Source of the DNA: Candidatus Rifleibacteriota bacterium
GTDB lineage: Bacteria > Muiribacteriota > Ozemobacteria > Ozemobacterales > Ozemobacteraceae
Assembly: GCA_012517355.1 (NCBI GenBank)
Contig: JAAYVD010000074.1
Location: 1 to 64,000, forward strand
Direction: 5' to 3'
Length of the DNA: 64,000 bases
In this document: in pieces, positions 12,940-22,170 of the stretch
Position numbering within the stretch: position 1 is the first letter of the stretch
Layout of the letters: every line of letters starts with the position of its first letter
The notes under the pieces: model-generated
What the model was told of the DNA's origin: nothing
The model's database searches: none
Seen by the model: only the letters and a program-made list of their open reading frames with translations
Program-made: the position numbers and the translations under genes

Positions 12940-15531
12940 ATGCTGCCACGCCGCCGAGACCCCTCCCACCGGATCCTGATCGCCCTCTTCAGCCTGTGGC
13001 TTGCTTTCGAACCGATGGCCATCCAGGTTGCCCAGGCCTGGCCATGGTCCGAGCCGCCGACCGCCTTCTCCTTCCCGAAGCAGGTGACCATCCAGGCGTC
13101 CAGCCAGGACGACAACCTCGAGGCCTTCGTCGCCTCGCTCGAAAAGCCCAACGACTACCTCGCCAAGATGCTCAAAGCCCTCGGCGGCAACCGCGCCGAG
13201 ATCGAAGACCGCTTCCTGGCCAACCTTCCCGTGCTGGTCGGGTCGATCTACGAGTCGATCGACGAACAGGGCGAAGGCTACGACGTCCCCACCATGTATG
13301 CCACCATCGGCAAGGTGGTGGACGGCTACATGGAGACCGTCGACAAGCTCAAGGTCTCCCTCGAGGACGGCGGCCGCGCCCTGCTGCTCGGCTGGCAGCT
13401 GGTCAAGGGGAATCTCGCCCACCGCTCGTTCCAGGCCATCAACCACCTGTGGGAGTCCTGCGAGAACCTGAAGGACATCCTGCGCGGCTTCCAGAAGATG
13501 GAGGAGGTCACCCTGAAGGACGGCTCGGTCGCCCTGCAGGTCTACAAGGCCGGCGAGGCGGGAACCGAGGCTCTCGACATGGCCTCCCGGGCCCAGGCCG
13601 CGGCCGGCGTCGGGGTCAACGTCCTGGGGGCGGTGCTCGCCGTCTACAAGGCCGTCTCCCACGAGGACTGGACCCTGGTGTCCGGCCCCGGCGCCCGGCT
13701 GTCCTACCCCCTGGTGAAGGACGTGTTCGGCGCGGCCCTGGCCGTCGTCGGCCTGATCGCCATGTTCACCCCGTGGGGCTGGGTGGTGGCCATCGTGACC
13801 CTGGTGGTCACCATCGTGACGACCGCCGTCGATGTGGTGGCCGAGGCGCAGAAGGGCTACATGCGGGCCTACCGCGACTCCTTCGAGTTCCTGCGCACCG
13901 TGGACAAGCGGTTCCAGGAACAATCGATGAACCTGGCCTCCTACTACAACATTCTGCACGCCCACGAACGGGAAGGTCGCGAGCCCCACGGCGGCCAGCT
14001 CGTCGGCATCGACAAGATGGCCTACGAGTATTACGTCGACGCCTGGAAGAACCGCCCCACCCTGAGCAAACACGCCGAGAAGCAGATGCAGGGCATCTGC
14101 GACCGGATGATGCAGCGGGCCAAGTTGTACAACTATTACACGGACCGCAGCCCGCAGCACAAGATGAGCCTTCCCTACAACTACCAGAACGATTCCGAGA
14201 AGTGGGTGAAGATGTGGGACACCAAGTCCGAGGAGATGGGCTGCTGGTGGTGGGGCCAGGACAGCACGGCGACCGAGGAGGAGAACCTCGAGGACTTCTT
14301 CGACGAGAACGGGCTGTCCCGCATCAAGGCGGGGGCGCAGGAGTATCACGCCCGCTGGTGCCTGTTCAACCCCGACTTCTTCCTCATCCACCTCTACGAT
14401 CAGACCATCACCAAATACGCGGGCGGCGCCCTCGCCGGCCCCGAGGAATACAACGCCCTGCTCAAGCAGCATCCCCTGTTCGGCCTGGTCGCCCTGCGCC
14501 TCCAGATGGCCCCGTTCAACTACTTCCCCCTGCTGTGGTCCCTGATGCATTGGGTGCCCGACACCGAGGCCAACAACCTCGCCGGCTTCGAGGCCCTGGT
14601 CGAGGAGAGCTTCCGGGTCGACCTGGCCCTGGTCGCGATGAAGGAGGCCTCCTACCTGGCCAAGTATCTCGAGGCCCTGAACAACGAGGCTTCCAGCCGG
14701 CTGAGCGATGCCCAGTCGTTCGTAAACCGCTCGAACCGCGACTATTCGCTGATGGACAAGGACGTCGACGCCCTGACCGTCGTCTTGAAAGGTTTTCGCG
14801 ACCACCCCGACGACAAGATCACCGACGACTGGGGCTACATCACCCGCAGCCCCCACTGGACCTGGAAGGACGAGTGGGGCGACCGCACCTTCGGCAACTT
14901 CGTGCGCCATTACGCCGACACCATCCGCCGCAAGCTCGCCCTCTACCCCATCGGCGTCCTCCAGTCGGCCGCCGGCTTCGTGCTGATGCGGGTCAACCTC
15001 AAACGCTACATCGACATGAAGAAGTTCTTCGAACTGATGGTCCAGAAGTACAAGACCTGCCTGGACGCCATCGGCAACGGTACCTGGGTGAAGAAACAGG
15101 AGATGAAGGACTTCCTGGTCGACGGCAAGACCCCGATCAAGGACTTCAGCGGCGCCGACTGGGGCTGGGCCTTCAACAACTTCAAACCCCTCGACACCTT
15201 CAAGAAAAGCTTCGCCGCCGCCGAGAGCAGCTGGAAGTCACTCGTCGCCACCCTCGACGACCACACCAAACTCGACGACAACACCTGGCAACTCGACCGC
15301 CGCCTCGCCCTGATGCGACGCCTGCGCGACCTGATCATCCTGTGCAAGGAGGCCGCCCCGGCCGAGATCGACCTGCTGTATGACGAGACCGACACCAGCA
15401 TCTTCCTCGATCCCAAGGAAACCTACGAGTTCCCGGTCTCCGCCAGCGGCCTGATGTACAACTACCCTTGCGACCTGACCCCCATCGAGATCGACATCAA
15501 GGACCTCTATCCGGCCAATCCCGGCCATTGA
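12940..15531 (+). CDS. large exported protein with central hydrophobic hairpin, unknown function
   Basis: An 863-residue protein I do not recognise. ATG 12940 follows AGGAGAGGAACCC. An N-terminal signal-like segment (RILIALFSLWLAFEPMAIQ) is followed by a helical domain. Near residues 260-300 there is a strong hydrophobic double segment (VFGAALAVVGLIAMFTPWGW, VVAIVTLVVTIVTTAVDVV), like the membrane hairpin of pore-forming or polymorphic-toxin proteins. The remaining 550 residues are soluble-looking, aromatic-rich (Trp, Tyr), with helical, acidic stretches and no cysteine-based or enzymatic motif I can name. Codon use matches the neighbours. With the TPR-like gene it forms an apparent two- to four-gene unit of envelope proteins. 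Confidence 0.75.
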   Translation: MLPRRRDPSHRILIALFSLWLAFEPMAIQVAQAWPWSEPPTAFSFPKQVTIQASSQDDNLEAFVASLEKPNDYLAKMLKALGGNRAEIEDRFLANLPVLVGSIYESIDEQGEGYDVPTMYATIGKVVDGYMETVDKLKVSLEDGGRALLLGWQLVKGNLAHRSFQAINHLWESCENLKDILRGFQKMEEVTLKDGSVALQVYKAGEAGTEALDMASRAQAAAGVGVNVLGAVLAVYKAVSHEDWTLVSGPGARLSYPLVKDVFGAALAVVGLIAMFTPWGWVVAIVTLVVTIVTTAVDVVAEAQKGYMRAYRDSFEFLRTVDKRFQEQSMNLASYYNILHAHEREGREPHGGQLVGIDKMAYEYYVDAWKNRPTLSKHAEKQMQGICDRMMQRAKLYNYYTDRSPQHKMSLPYNYQNDSEKWVKMWDTKSEEMGCWWWGQDSTATEEENLEDFFDENGLSRIKAGAQEYHARWCLFNPDFFLIHLYDQTITKYAGGALAGPEEYNALLKQHPLFGLVALRLQMAPFNYFPLLWSLMHWVPDTEANNLAGFEALVEESFRVDLALVAMKEASYLAKYLEALNNEASSRLSDAQSFVNRSNRDYSLMDKDVDALTVVLKGFRDHPDDKITDDWGYITRSPHWTWKDEWGDRTFGNFVRHYADTIRRKLALYPIGVLQSAAGFVLMRVNLKRYIDMKKFFELMVQKYKTCLDAIGNGTWVKKQEMKDFLVDGKTPIKDFSGADWGWAFNNFKPLDTFKKSFAAAESSWKSLVATLDDHTKLDDNTWQLDRRLALMRRLRDLIILCKEAAPAEIDLLYDETDTSIFLDPKETYEFPVSASGLMYNYPCDLTPIEIDIKDLYPANPGH

Positions 15532-15548
15532 GAAATGGGGATGAGGAC

Positions 15549-15779
15549 ATGAAGACCGCGGCAGGGCCGCGAAAGCGGAAAGACGGCCGAGCGGGCGGCA
15601 ACGCCGTGGACCGGCTGGCCCGAGGTCGGAGCCGTTCCTTTGCCCTCCCGGATGGCCGCGCAACCCGTCCGATTCCTGCATCCCTGGGGAGCCCGCCGCC
15701 AGCCGGCCGGCTGGCCGCCGCCCGGACCCAGGCCCCATCGAAGCCGGAGCCGGTCATCCACAAGCCATGCCACCCCTGA
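15549..15779 (+). CDS. possible small basic protein
   Basis: A 76-codon open frame starting at ATG 15549, 18 bp after the 863-residue protein gene, and overlapping the next gene by 13 bp. The product is rich in Arg, Pro, Ala and Gly (MKTAAGPRKRKDGRAGGNAV) and lacks a recognisable fold. Only a weak GAGG precedes the start. It fills an otherwise empty 235-bp gap but could equally be a chance frame in GC-rich DNA. Confidence 0.25.
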   Translation: MKTAAGPRKRKDGRAGGNAVDRLARGRSRSFALPDGRATRPIPASLGSPPPAGRLAAARTQAPSKPEPVIHKPCHP

Positions 15780-16144
15780 CTCCCCGCAAGAAGAAGGCCC
15801 TGATCCTGACCGGCGGGTTCTGGCTGACCGTCCTGCTGTTGGCCGGGCTCGCCCGCTGGGAACTGGGCCGCCTCGGGCCGGGCGCCGGGGACCCGTGGCT
15901 TGCCGGCGGGCCGGGCGGCTCCTGGCTCGACCGCCAGGACCCCGCCGCCGCCTCGGCCCGCCACCAGCGGGCCCGGCAGGCCTGGGAGGAATGGCGCCGC
16001 ACCACTCCGCAGTGGGACGACACCGCCTCGGCCGCCTTCCAGACCCAGTATGAAGTCATTCTGCGCCGCGGCCGGGCCGAACTCGAGGACGGCCGCCAGC
16101 GGTTCCGAGCCTACCTCGAGAAGCTCTGGGGAAAGGGCCCTTAG
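15767..16144 (+). CDS. single-pass membrane protein, unknown
   Basis: 125 residues. A basic N-terminus (PPLTPRKKK) leads into one transmembrane helix (ALILTGGFWLTVLLLAGLA), then a short Gly-rich linker and a charged helical tail (QRARQAWEEWRRT; RGRAELEDGRQRFRAYLEKL) predicted to be coiled. No clear ribosome binding site is visible at ATG 15767. It is the last plus-strand gene before the convergent pseudopilin operon. Family not recognised. Confidence 0.55.
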   Translation: MPPLTPRKKKALILTGGFWLTVLLLAGLARWELGRLGPGAGDPWLAGGPGGSWLDRQDPAAASARHQRARQAWEEWRRTTPQWDDTASAAFQTQYEVILRRGRAELEDGRQRFRAYLEKLWGKGP

Positions 16145-16393
16145 ACCGACCCCGCTTCCCAGGCTTTCCGTGGGCCATGAATCGGTCATGGGAGGGGGCC
16201 TCCGACCCGTTTTCTCCCCTCTGCCTGCTGTCGTCCGGTGTGCCTCCCGACATCGCCACCCGATGGTCGGACGTCGTTTCATGAGCCGCCAGGAACCGCT
16301 TCTGACCCGCTATCGGTGGGGGCTTCTGTCCACCCGGGGTTCGCCTTGGAGGAATCCCTCCCCGACCCGCCGCCGCCGCTTCCTCTTCGGACG

Positions 16394-17008
16394 TCAGTGG
16401 AGCCAGGGCTTGTACGACTCGCGGCAGCGGCTGGCGAACTGGCTGGCCACGGTCAGGCGCGCCGCGCCCGGCCCGTGCTGGCGGTCGGTGTTGACCTGCA
16501 GGACGACGTCGGCGCGCTGGAAGGCTCCGTCCCGTTCCCGTACCAGGAACCGGCAGAACTCGACCACGCCCGGCGGGCCCAGTTCCCGGTCTCCTGCCCC
16601 GGCCCCACCCGTCTGCTGGCGGCGCAGCCACCGGCCGGCGGCATCCCAGGAGTAGGTGATCACCGCGGGCTGCCCGCGCAATACGGCCGAGAATGAGAAC
16701 ACCGTCCCGGTGCAGGACTTCACCTGCCGCAGACAGCGGATGTCCTGGCGCAGGTTCCGTTCGATGCGGTCGAGGACGGCCTGGGCCTCGAGCATCTCGG
16801 TCCCTTCCTGGACATGGAAGGCCGAACCCCGGAACAGCAGCATCGAACTGCCGAACAGGATCATCGTCAAAAACACCACGACCAGCACCTCGACCAGCGT
16901 GAATCCGCGGCCGTAGGCTGGTTCCTGGCGGGAACCGGGCACGTGGCCCGAACCGTGGGCCCCGGCCTGCCCGGTGGGCCCTCGCGGTGCGCGGCTGGCG
17001 AGGTTCAC
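16394..17008 (-). CDS. type IV pseudopilin-like protein (PilW/GspJ type)
   Basis: 204 residues. The prepilin signature GRGFTLVEVLVVVFLTMILF lies near residues 33-52: cleavage would follow the Gly, with Phe+1 and Glu+5 kept. A hydrophobic helix follows and then a C-terminal globular domain (LDRIERNLRQDIRCLRQV is typical of the PilW/GspJ family). The GTG start at 17008 overlaps the stop of the previous gene and has AGGAG 5 bp upstream, indicating translational coupling. The leader is unusually long (about 33 residues), and the start could lie further in. Last gene of the HEAT-PilX-PilV-PilW operon. Presumed inner-membrane minor pseudopilin of a pilus or secretion pseudopilus. Confidence 0.82.
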   Translation of the reverse strand: MNLASRAPRGPTGQAGAHGSGHVPGSRQEPAYGRGFTLVEVLVVVFLTMILFGSSMLLFRGSAFHVQEGTEMLEAQAVLDRIERNLRQDIRCLRQVKSCTGTVFSFSAVLRGQPAVITYSWDAAGRWLRRQQTGGAGAGDRELGPPGVVEFCRFLVRERDGAFQRADVVLQVNTDRQHGPGAARLTVASQFASRCRESYKPWLH

Positions 17009-17568
17009 AGGCGCTCCTGGTACTTGATGGTCTTGATGCGGTAGGACTGCCGGACGGAGCCGGTGCGGTCCGGCGTCCAGCTGACGGTCACCTCGAGCAG
17101 GAACAACCGCGTCTGCTCCTCCGGCGTGGGGGCAGAAAGCACCTGCACCGCGTAGCGCATGTCCTGGAACAGCCGGGTTCGCGCCCCTTCGTCGATGCCG
17201 GCCGACCCGCCGCCACCGGCCGCCGCGCCGCCGGCGGCCGCTCCCCCGGCCGGGGCCACCGTGGCCGCCAGCGACGGGCCCCATTCGGGATCGGCCTCCA
17301 CGGCCATCTCCCCGGCGGCCATCAGGGCCTCCGCCTCGCGGCGGCATTCGTCGTGCGGCAGGTCGAGGAGCCGGTCCATGACCGACCGGGCGACCTGGGC
17401 GGCCACGAGATGCCGGCCGACCGAGGCGATCTGCTTGGAGGTCGAGAAGGTCATCGTCAGGAACGGCACCAACGCCAGCCCGACGACCACCACGCTGATC
17501 AGCACCTCCATCAGGCTCATGCCTGTCCGGCCGCGAACCCGGCCCGCCTCACTCGACCGCGAAGTCAT
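17005..17568 (-). CDS. type IV pseudopilin-like protein (PilV/GspI type)
   Basis: 187 residues. The prepilin cleavage motif RTGMSLMEVLISVVVVGLA lies near residues 14-32 (Gly, then Met+1 and Glu+5), followed by a hydrophobic helix and a small globular domain. A Gly/Ala-rich insert (near residues 105-125) interrupts the domain. The start overlaps the end of the upstream large pseudopilin-like gene by 20 bp and is preceded by AAGGGAAGGG. Position between PilX-like and PilW-like genes is the usual minor-pilin order. It probably helps initiate a pseudopilus. The same arrangement recurs at 57114. Confidence 0.85.
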   Translation of the reverse strand: MTSRSSEAGRVRGRTGMSLMEVLISVVVVGLALVPFLTMTFSTSKQIASVGRHLVAAQVARSVMDRLLDLPHDECRREAEALMAAGEMAVEADPEWGPSLAATVAPAGGAAAGGAAAGGGGSAGIDEGARTRLFQDMRYAVQVLSAPTPEEQTRLFLLEVTVSWTPDRTGSVRQSYRIKTIKYQERL

Positions 17569-19861
17569 ACCCTTCCCTTTCCTCGAGGATCGAGACGGCC
17601 ATCGGCGTCGGCTCGGAGGCCATGCCGGGGACGTAGAAGAAATCGGGAACGGTGCGGAACCCCGCCACCCGGTGGGCCAGGTGCGGCGTGGAGACCGCCA
17701 CCCCGCCGGCCAGGGCGACGCGCTGCCCCTTCTCCCACCGGATCAGGTCCACCGGCGAGCCGAGCCCCGGCCGGCAGGAGATGAGCTGCACGCCGATCTG
17801 GACGTCGTCACGCAGGGTGATCGGATCGCCCGTCAGGCTGACGAAGGTGAGCACCTGCTCGGGCTTCATGGTGTTGATCAGCGTGTTGAACCCGGCATCG
17901 ACGCAGAGGGGCCGCGCCGGGTCGCTCGGGGTGAACCCGCGGGTGATGGCCCCCAGCGAGATGGGGCCGTTCACCAGCACCACCCCGCCCCGCACGTCGG
18001 TGCCGTCGAAATCCTCCAGTTCGAGCGGGCCGTCGATGGCCACCACCCCGTCGACCCACAGGCGGCCCTGCGGCAGCCCCGCCCAGGTCTTGAACTCGTC
18101 CTGCGTGGTGAAGCAGCGGCTGATGCGGCCCAGCACCGTCGAGCCCGGGTCCGGACCGGGATCCGCGAAGGGCCTGAACCAGCGGGCCGTGAACTCCTCG
18201 AACGCGCAGGACAACGCGAGATGGTCGCGGCTGGCGAAATCGGCGGCGTGGATCTCCTTCGGTTCCCCCCGGGCATCGCGGTTGGCGGGCAGGATGCGGG
18301 CGGCCGGGATGGCGGCGAACGACCCGCCGCTTGACAGCGACCGGCTCATGTAATCGGCATACGTGCCGCGCGGCAGGCGGAAAGGGAAGCGCGTCCCATC
18401 CCAGGTCAGGCCGTCCTCGGGCAGGAAACCGGGGTCGTCGCGGAAGGGCAGCGGGATGCCGACCCCCGCGCAGCCGGGGAAGGTCCAGAGCGAGGCGATC
18501 AGGAACCGCTGGTAGACCCGGCCGAAGATCTGCCGCACCGGCGGCAGGTAGGGCACCTCCGGCGGGATGTACCGCTGGAAGTTGCGGCCCAGCAACTTGA
18601 CGGCTGCGGCGGGGGCCAGGTGCCGCCGCTGGCTGCGATAGGTGGCGAACCCCGGGTCGCCGGCCAGCAGGTAGTCCATGGTCAGCAGCGTGCCCGCGTA
18701 GGGGCCGCCATGGTCGTCGGCCAGTTCGAGGCCGAACCCGAGCAGGCCGAGCAACGCGTAGCTGTCGCGCACCTCGAGGGGCAGCTGCAGCGTGCGCAGC
18801 GAGAGCATCCGGCCCTCGGCGTCGGGGAAGACCGGCAGCGGCGTGAAGCTGGCCCCGTCGGGATTGATCGCCGGGAAGGTCTGGGGCGTGACGTGGAACA
18901 GCTCCGACATGTCCCCCTGCCGGTAGGTGGCCTCGCCGGCCAGGTTCAGCACGATCGGCCGGTCGGACCGCCCGAGGAAGACCTTGCCGTTGGCGTGCGC
19001 GTCGAAGGGGTTGGAGTTGTTGGGCATCAGATTCCAGGGTTTCCCCGCGACACCGGCGTAGCCGGGCTTGAGAGCATCGGGATGTTCCCCGTCCTGCACC
19101 TGCAGGATGTTGATGCCGTCGGCATCCCCGACGATGCTGCCCTGTTCGAGGTGCATCTGGTCGCAGAACAGGATGAACTCCCGCAGCACCGGGGTGAGCC
19201 GGGCCACGACCTTGAAGGGAACCCGCTCCTCCAGCCGGAAGGTGCGGCCCCGCAAGGCCAGCCGGCAGGTGACCGCGACGCAGCCCTCCTGTTCCTGCAC
19301 CTCGGCCGGCAGCGCCGCCACCCCCTCCGGGTAGGGCAACGGCCGGAAGTCGGTGAACCGCAACTCTGGCGGGCCCGCCAGGGTGGCCTGCAGTTCGGCC
19401 GCCAGCGCTTCGAGGCTCTGGCTCGGATGGTAGACCAGGTCGGGGGCCCCGCCGGTGACCGGCCGGACGAAACTGCGGACCAGGGCGGGGTCGCCGTTCT
19501 TGAGCCCGAGCCGGATCTGCGAGACGACGTCCTCGACGCAGGCCTCGAGCAGGTAGAAGGCGGTCTGGGTCTGGTCGGACACGGTCATCAGCTGCACCTG
19601 GCGGCTCATCCGGCGCGACAACCCGAACAACAGCAGGATCATCACCGACAGGATCCCGATCACCAGCAGGTAGACGCTGCCCCGGGCGGTTCCGGCGCGA
19701 GGCGCGAAACTCGCGTTTCGCGCCGCCATCCGTGGCGGCAAGGGGGCACTTCCGACCTCGTGTCGGTCGGCCCCCTTGCGATGCGCGAAACGGGCGTTTC
19801 GCGCCGCCATCCGTGGCGGCAAGGGGGCACTTCCGACCTCGTGTCGGTCGGGGATGGTCAT
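17549..19861 (-). CDS. large PilX-like pseudopilin-associated protein with two N-terminal 27-aa repeats
   Basis: 770 residues. ATG 19861 overlaps the stop of the HEAT-repeat gene (ATGA). Residues 5-31 and 32-58 are two tandem copies of a 27-residue sequence encoded by the 81-bp palindromic repeat. After them come GSVYLLVIGILSVMILLLFG, a PilX/GspK-type N-terminal membrane helix, and a long extracytoplasmic domain with no recognised motif that is much larger than in ordinary PilX. The insertion means this protein has a 58-residue cytoplasmic leader that a normal prepilin lacks. Operon context (pseudopilins downstream, HEAT protein upstream) and the paralogue at 54416 support a role in a pilus-like assembly. 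Confidence 0.78.
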   Translation of the reverse strand: MTIPDRHEVGSAPLPPRMAARNARFAHRKGADRHEVGSAPLPPRMAARNASFAPRAGTARGSVYLLVIGILSVMILLLFGLSRRMSRQVQLMTVSDQTQTAFYLLEACVEDVVSQIRLGLKNGDPALVRSFVRPVTGGAPDLVYHPSQSLEALAAELQATLAGPPELRFTDFRPLPYPEGVAALPAEVQEQEGCVAVTCRLALRGRTFRLEERVPFKVVARLTPVLREFILFCDQMHLEQGSIVGDADGINILQVQDGEHPDALKPGYAGVAGKPWNLMPNNSNPFDAHANGKVFLGRSDRPIVLNLAGEATYRQGDMSELFHVTPQTFPAINPDGASFTPLPVFPDAEGRMLSLRTLQLPLEVRDSYALLGLLGFGLELADDHGGPYAGTLLTMDYLLAGDPGFATYRSQRRHLAPAAAVKLLGRNFQRYIPPEVPYLPPVRQIFGRVYQRFLIASLWTFPGCAGVGIPLPFRDDPGFLPEDGLTWDGTRFPFRLPRGTYADYMSRSLSSGGSFAAIPAARILPANRDARGEPKEIHAADFASRDHLALSCAFEEFTARWFRPFADPGPDPGSTVLGRISRCFTTQDEFKTWAGLPQGRLWVDGVVAIDGPLELEDFDGTDVRGGVVLVNGPISLGAITRGFTPSDPARPLCVDAGFNTLINTMKPEQVLTFVSLTGDPITLRDDVQIGVQLISCRPGLGSPVDLIRWEKGQRVALAGGVAVSTPHLAHRVAGFRTVPDFFYVPGMASEPTPMAVSILEEREGYDFAVE
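19688..19849 (-). repeat. 81-bp palindromic repeat, two tandem copies (R1, R2)
   Basis: Two head-to-tail copies (19769-19849 and 19688-19768), period exactly 81 bp, in frame in the PilX-like gene. Each starts GACCGACACGAGGTCGG and contains a GCCGCCA/TGGCGGC hairpin, a GCGCGAAAC/GTTTCGCGC hairpin and, in R1, an outer CCCCCTTGC/GCAAGGGGG stem. R2 has lost the last arm. The encoded sequence starts DRHEVGSAPLPPRMAARNAR. Confidence 0.92.
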
Positions 19862-22170
19862 GGTTCGAGCACCTGCAGGACCTCGGCCCGCTGCCGGCCG
19901 CCCTGCGGGGGCAGCATGCGGATCCGGGCCTTGAGGCGGCCGCCGACCGTCCCCGGCAGCAGCAGCCGGACCGGTTCCTTGCCGGCCCCGGGCTCGATCT
20001 CGACCCCGTCGGGGCCGCGGGTGAGCACCTTCCCTTCGACGATCCGGCCTTCCCCCCCGGCCCTGGCACCGGCGAGGGCGTTCACGGGCAGGAGCGGCAC
20101 CAGCACGGCCAGGTAGAGGACGACCGCGGCCGCCCCGAACCCCGCGAACGCCTTCAGGGCGAAGGCGGCGATCGGCTCGTCGTCGGCCGGGCCGGCCCGG
20201 CCGGCCGCCGCGGCCCCGCCCGGGCCCGCCCCCCTGGCCTTCTCGGCCCGCAGGCGCTGGATGTTGGCCAACGAGTAGTCCTTGGCCCGCTCGGCCTGTT
20301 TCCGCTCGGCCTCGAGGTTGCCGCGGAACCGCTCCAGCAGGGCCAGCAGCGAGTCGGCCCCGGCCCGGCCGGCATCGACCAGGACCTGGCCGAGGGTGGT
20401 GACCAGGCGGTCGAGGATGACCCGGCGCGAGCCGCCCTCCTCGGCCGCGATGCGGTAGACCTGTTCCAGGGTGGGCTCGTCGATGTTGGCCTGGAAGGCG
20501 GCCTGGATCTTCTCGAGGTTCCCCGGCTCGGTCTCGTGCCGCAGGCGGTCGAGCAGGATGGGACGGATCGAGGGGTAGTCGAACCGGCACAGATGGAACA
20601 GGGCCTGGGCGCGGGCCGCCGGCACCGGGGCGGCCAGCATCTGTTCGAGCAGGCGCAGGGCCTGCCGCTTGTCGAACAGCGCGAAGACATGGATGGCGGC
20701 CATCTGCACCTCGGGCGACGGATGGCAGACCAGCTTGGGCAGCACGGGGAACAGGAAGTCGGGCACCAGCTCGGCCAGCTTCTCCACGGCCTCGCCCAGC
20801 ACCCCGGCGTCCGGGTCGGCCAGCGCCAGCTCCCCGACCGCCTCGAGCAAAGCCTGGTCCTCGCCCGGCCGCAGGGCCTGCAGCAACACGATCCGCTCAC
20901 CCCGTTCCATCTTCGGCCACAAGGCGGCAATCTCCGCCCGGAAGGCCGCCAGCCGCCCCGCCTGCGCCTTCCAGACCGCCGGGCGGGCCGCCGCGGGCAG
21001 CCGGGCCAGGTCGCGCGGGGCGACCCCTGCCGGGTCGAGTCCCGGGGCGGCAGCGGTTCCCAGCAACTCGGCGGCCGCCGCGGTGGCCGCCGCGAACCCG
21101 CGCTGGGCAAGCTCCTGCAGGCGCAGGGCGAGGGACTGCCGGGCCGCCGGGTCGGCCCCCGGCCAGGACAACCGGATCTGCTGCACGATCTCGCCCGCCT
21201 TCTTCTCGCGATAGGTCGTCTGCAGCCGCTCGAGAAGCTCGGCGGCGGGCACGTCGAGGAGCTGGCTCTGGGTGGTCAGCACCCCCTTCACCAGGTCGGC
21301 GAGGATCTTCTTCTTCCCGCCGCGACTGGCCTCCATCACCTCGATCAGGGCATACGGCGGGTCGGGCCGCGGGTTGACCTGGAACAGGTAGCCCGCCTTG
21401 GTCAGCAACGCCGGGTCGTCCTCCACCCCGAGGAACCGCAGCATCATCGGTTCGATCTCCTCGAAGGGGAAGAAATAGGCGTGGAACATGGCCGCCTCGC
21501 GGTCGTTCGCGTCGTCCGAGCCCAGCATCGCCTCGAAATGCCGAAGCGCTTCGCGCGGATCGAGCTTGTACAGCAACCGCACGGCCCGCGACCGGATGCC
21601 GTAGTTCGGATTGGTCAGCAGCGGCACGATCAACGGCTCGAGACTGGCCGGGTGCAGCCGCTCCAGCGCCTCGACGGCGGCCGCCAGCACGCGCGCGTCG
21701 GGGTGGCGGCAGAGGGTCTCGATGACCGGCACCTGGTCGGGGCTGCCGTGCAGGCGCAGGAAGCCCAGCACGAACGGCAGAACCGCGTCGGGGAAGGTTT
21801 CCCATCGGGCCTCGGTCAACGTCATGGCGGCCAGGGCACTCTTTTCGGGAGGAAGGTTCTCGAGCAGCAAAACCAGCCGCAAGGGGTCGTCCTGGGGATG
21901 GCGGACGAGGTCCTCGAACTCCTCGAACAGCCTGGCCGGTGACCCCGCCCCGCCCGGCCCGCCGTCCGACCGCCTCCCCGCCCGGGCCAGGATCAGTTCC
22001 ATGTGGAACCGGGTGCTGGGGTCGGTCTCGCGCCCGGTGAGGACCGCCAGCCCTTCGAGGATGGCGGGATCCCCTTTCAGCGCCTCGAGCCGGGACAGGA
22101 CGGAAAACCGGATTGCCGGGTCGGGGGACCGCAGATCCGAAAACAGGGAATCAGCCAACGAAGGGTTCAT
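19858..22170 (-). CDS. HEAT-repeat membrane protein, first gene of a pseudopilin operon
   Basis: 770 residues. The N-terminal two thirds are tandem helical pairs typical of HEAT/armadillo repeats (SPDPAIRFSVLSRLEALKGD; HPDARVLAAAVEALERL; NPNYGIRSRAVRLLYKLDP; HPSPEVQMAAIHVFALFDK). Near residues 670-695 there is one transmembrane helix, followed by a small beta-rich C-terminal domain (EGKVLTRGPDGVEIEPG). It is therefore probably cytoplasmic repeats anchored in the inner membrane, with a short outer domain. It overlaps the PilX-like gene by 4 bp. The gene at 51388 has the same architecture and the same downstream neighbours. I infer a scaffold or platform subunit for the pseudopilins; no such role is established that I know of. 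Confidence 0.82.
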   Translation of the reverse strand: MNPSLADSLFSDLRSPDPAIRFSVLSRLEALKGDPAILEGLAVLTGRETDPSTRFHMELILARAGRRSDGGPGGAGSPARLFEEFEDLVRHPQDDPLRLVLLLENLPPEKSALAAMTLTEARWETFPDAVLPFVLGFLRLHGSPDQVPVIETLCRHPDARVLAAAVEALERLHPASLEPLIVPLLTNPNYGIRSRAVRLLYKLDPREALRHFEAMLGSDDANDREAAMFHAYFFPFEEIEPMMLRFLGVEDDPALLTKAGYLFQVNPRPDPPYALIEVMEASRGGKKKILADLVKGVLTTQSQLLDVPAAELLERLQTTYREKKAGEIVQQIRLSWPGADPAARQSLALRLQELAQRGFAAATAAAAELLGTAAAPGLDPAGVAPRDLARLPAAARPAVWKAQAGRLAAFRAEIAALWPKMERGERIVLLQALRPGEDQALLEAVGELALADPDAGVLGEAVEKLAELVPDFLFPVLPKLVCHPSPEVQMAAIHVFALFDKRQALRLLEQMLAAPVPAARAQALFHLCRFDYPSIRPILLDRLRHETEPGNLEKIQAAFQANIDEPTLEQVYRIAAEEGGSRRVILDRLVTTLGQVLVDAGRAGADSLLALLERFRGNLEAERKQAERAKDYSLANIQRLRAEKARGAGPGGAAAAGRAGPADDEPIAAFALKAFAGFGAAAVVLYLAVLVPLLPVNALAGARAGGEGRIVEGKVLTRGPDGVEIEPGAGKEPVRLLLPGTVGGRLKARIRMLPPQGGRQRAEVLQVLEP

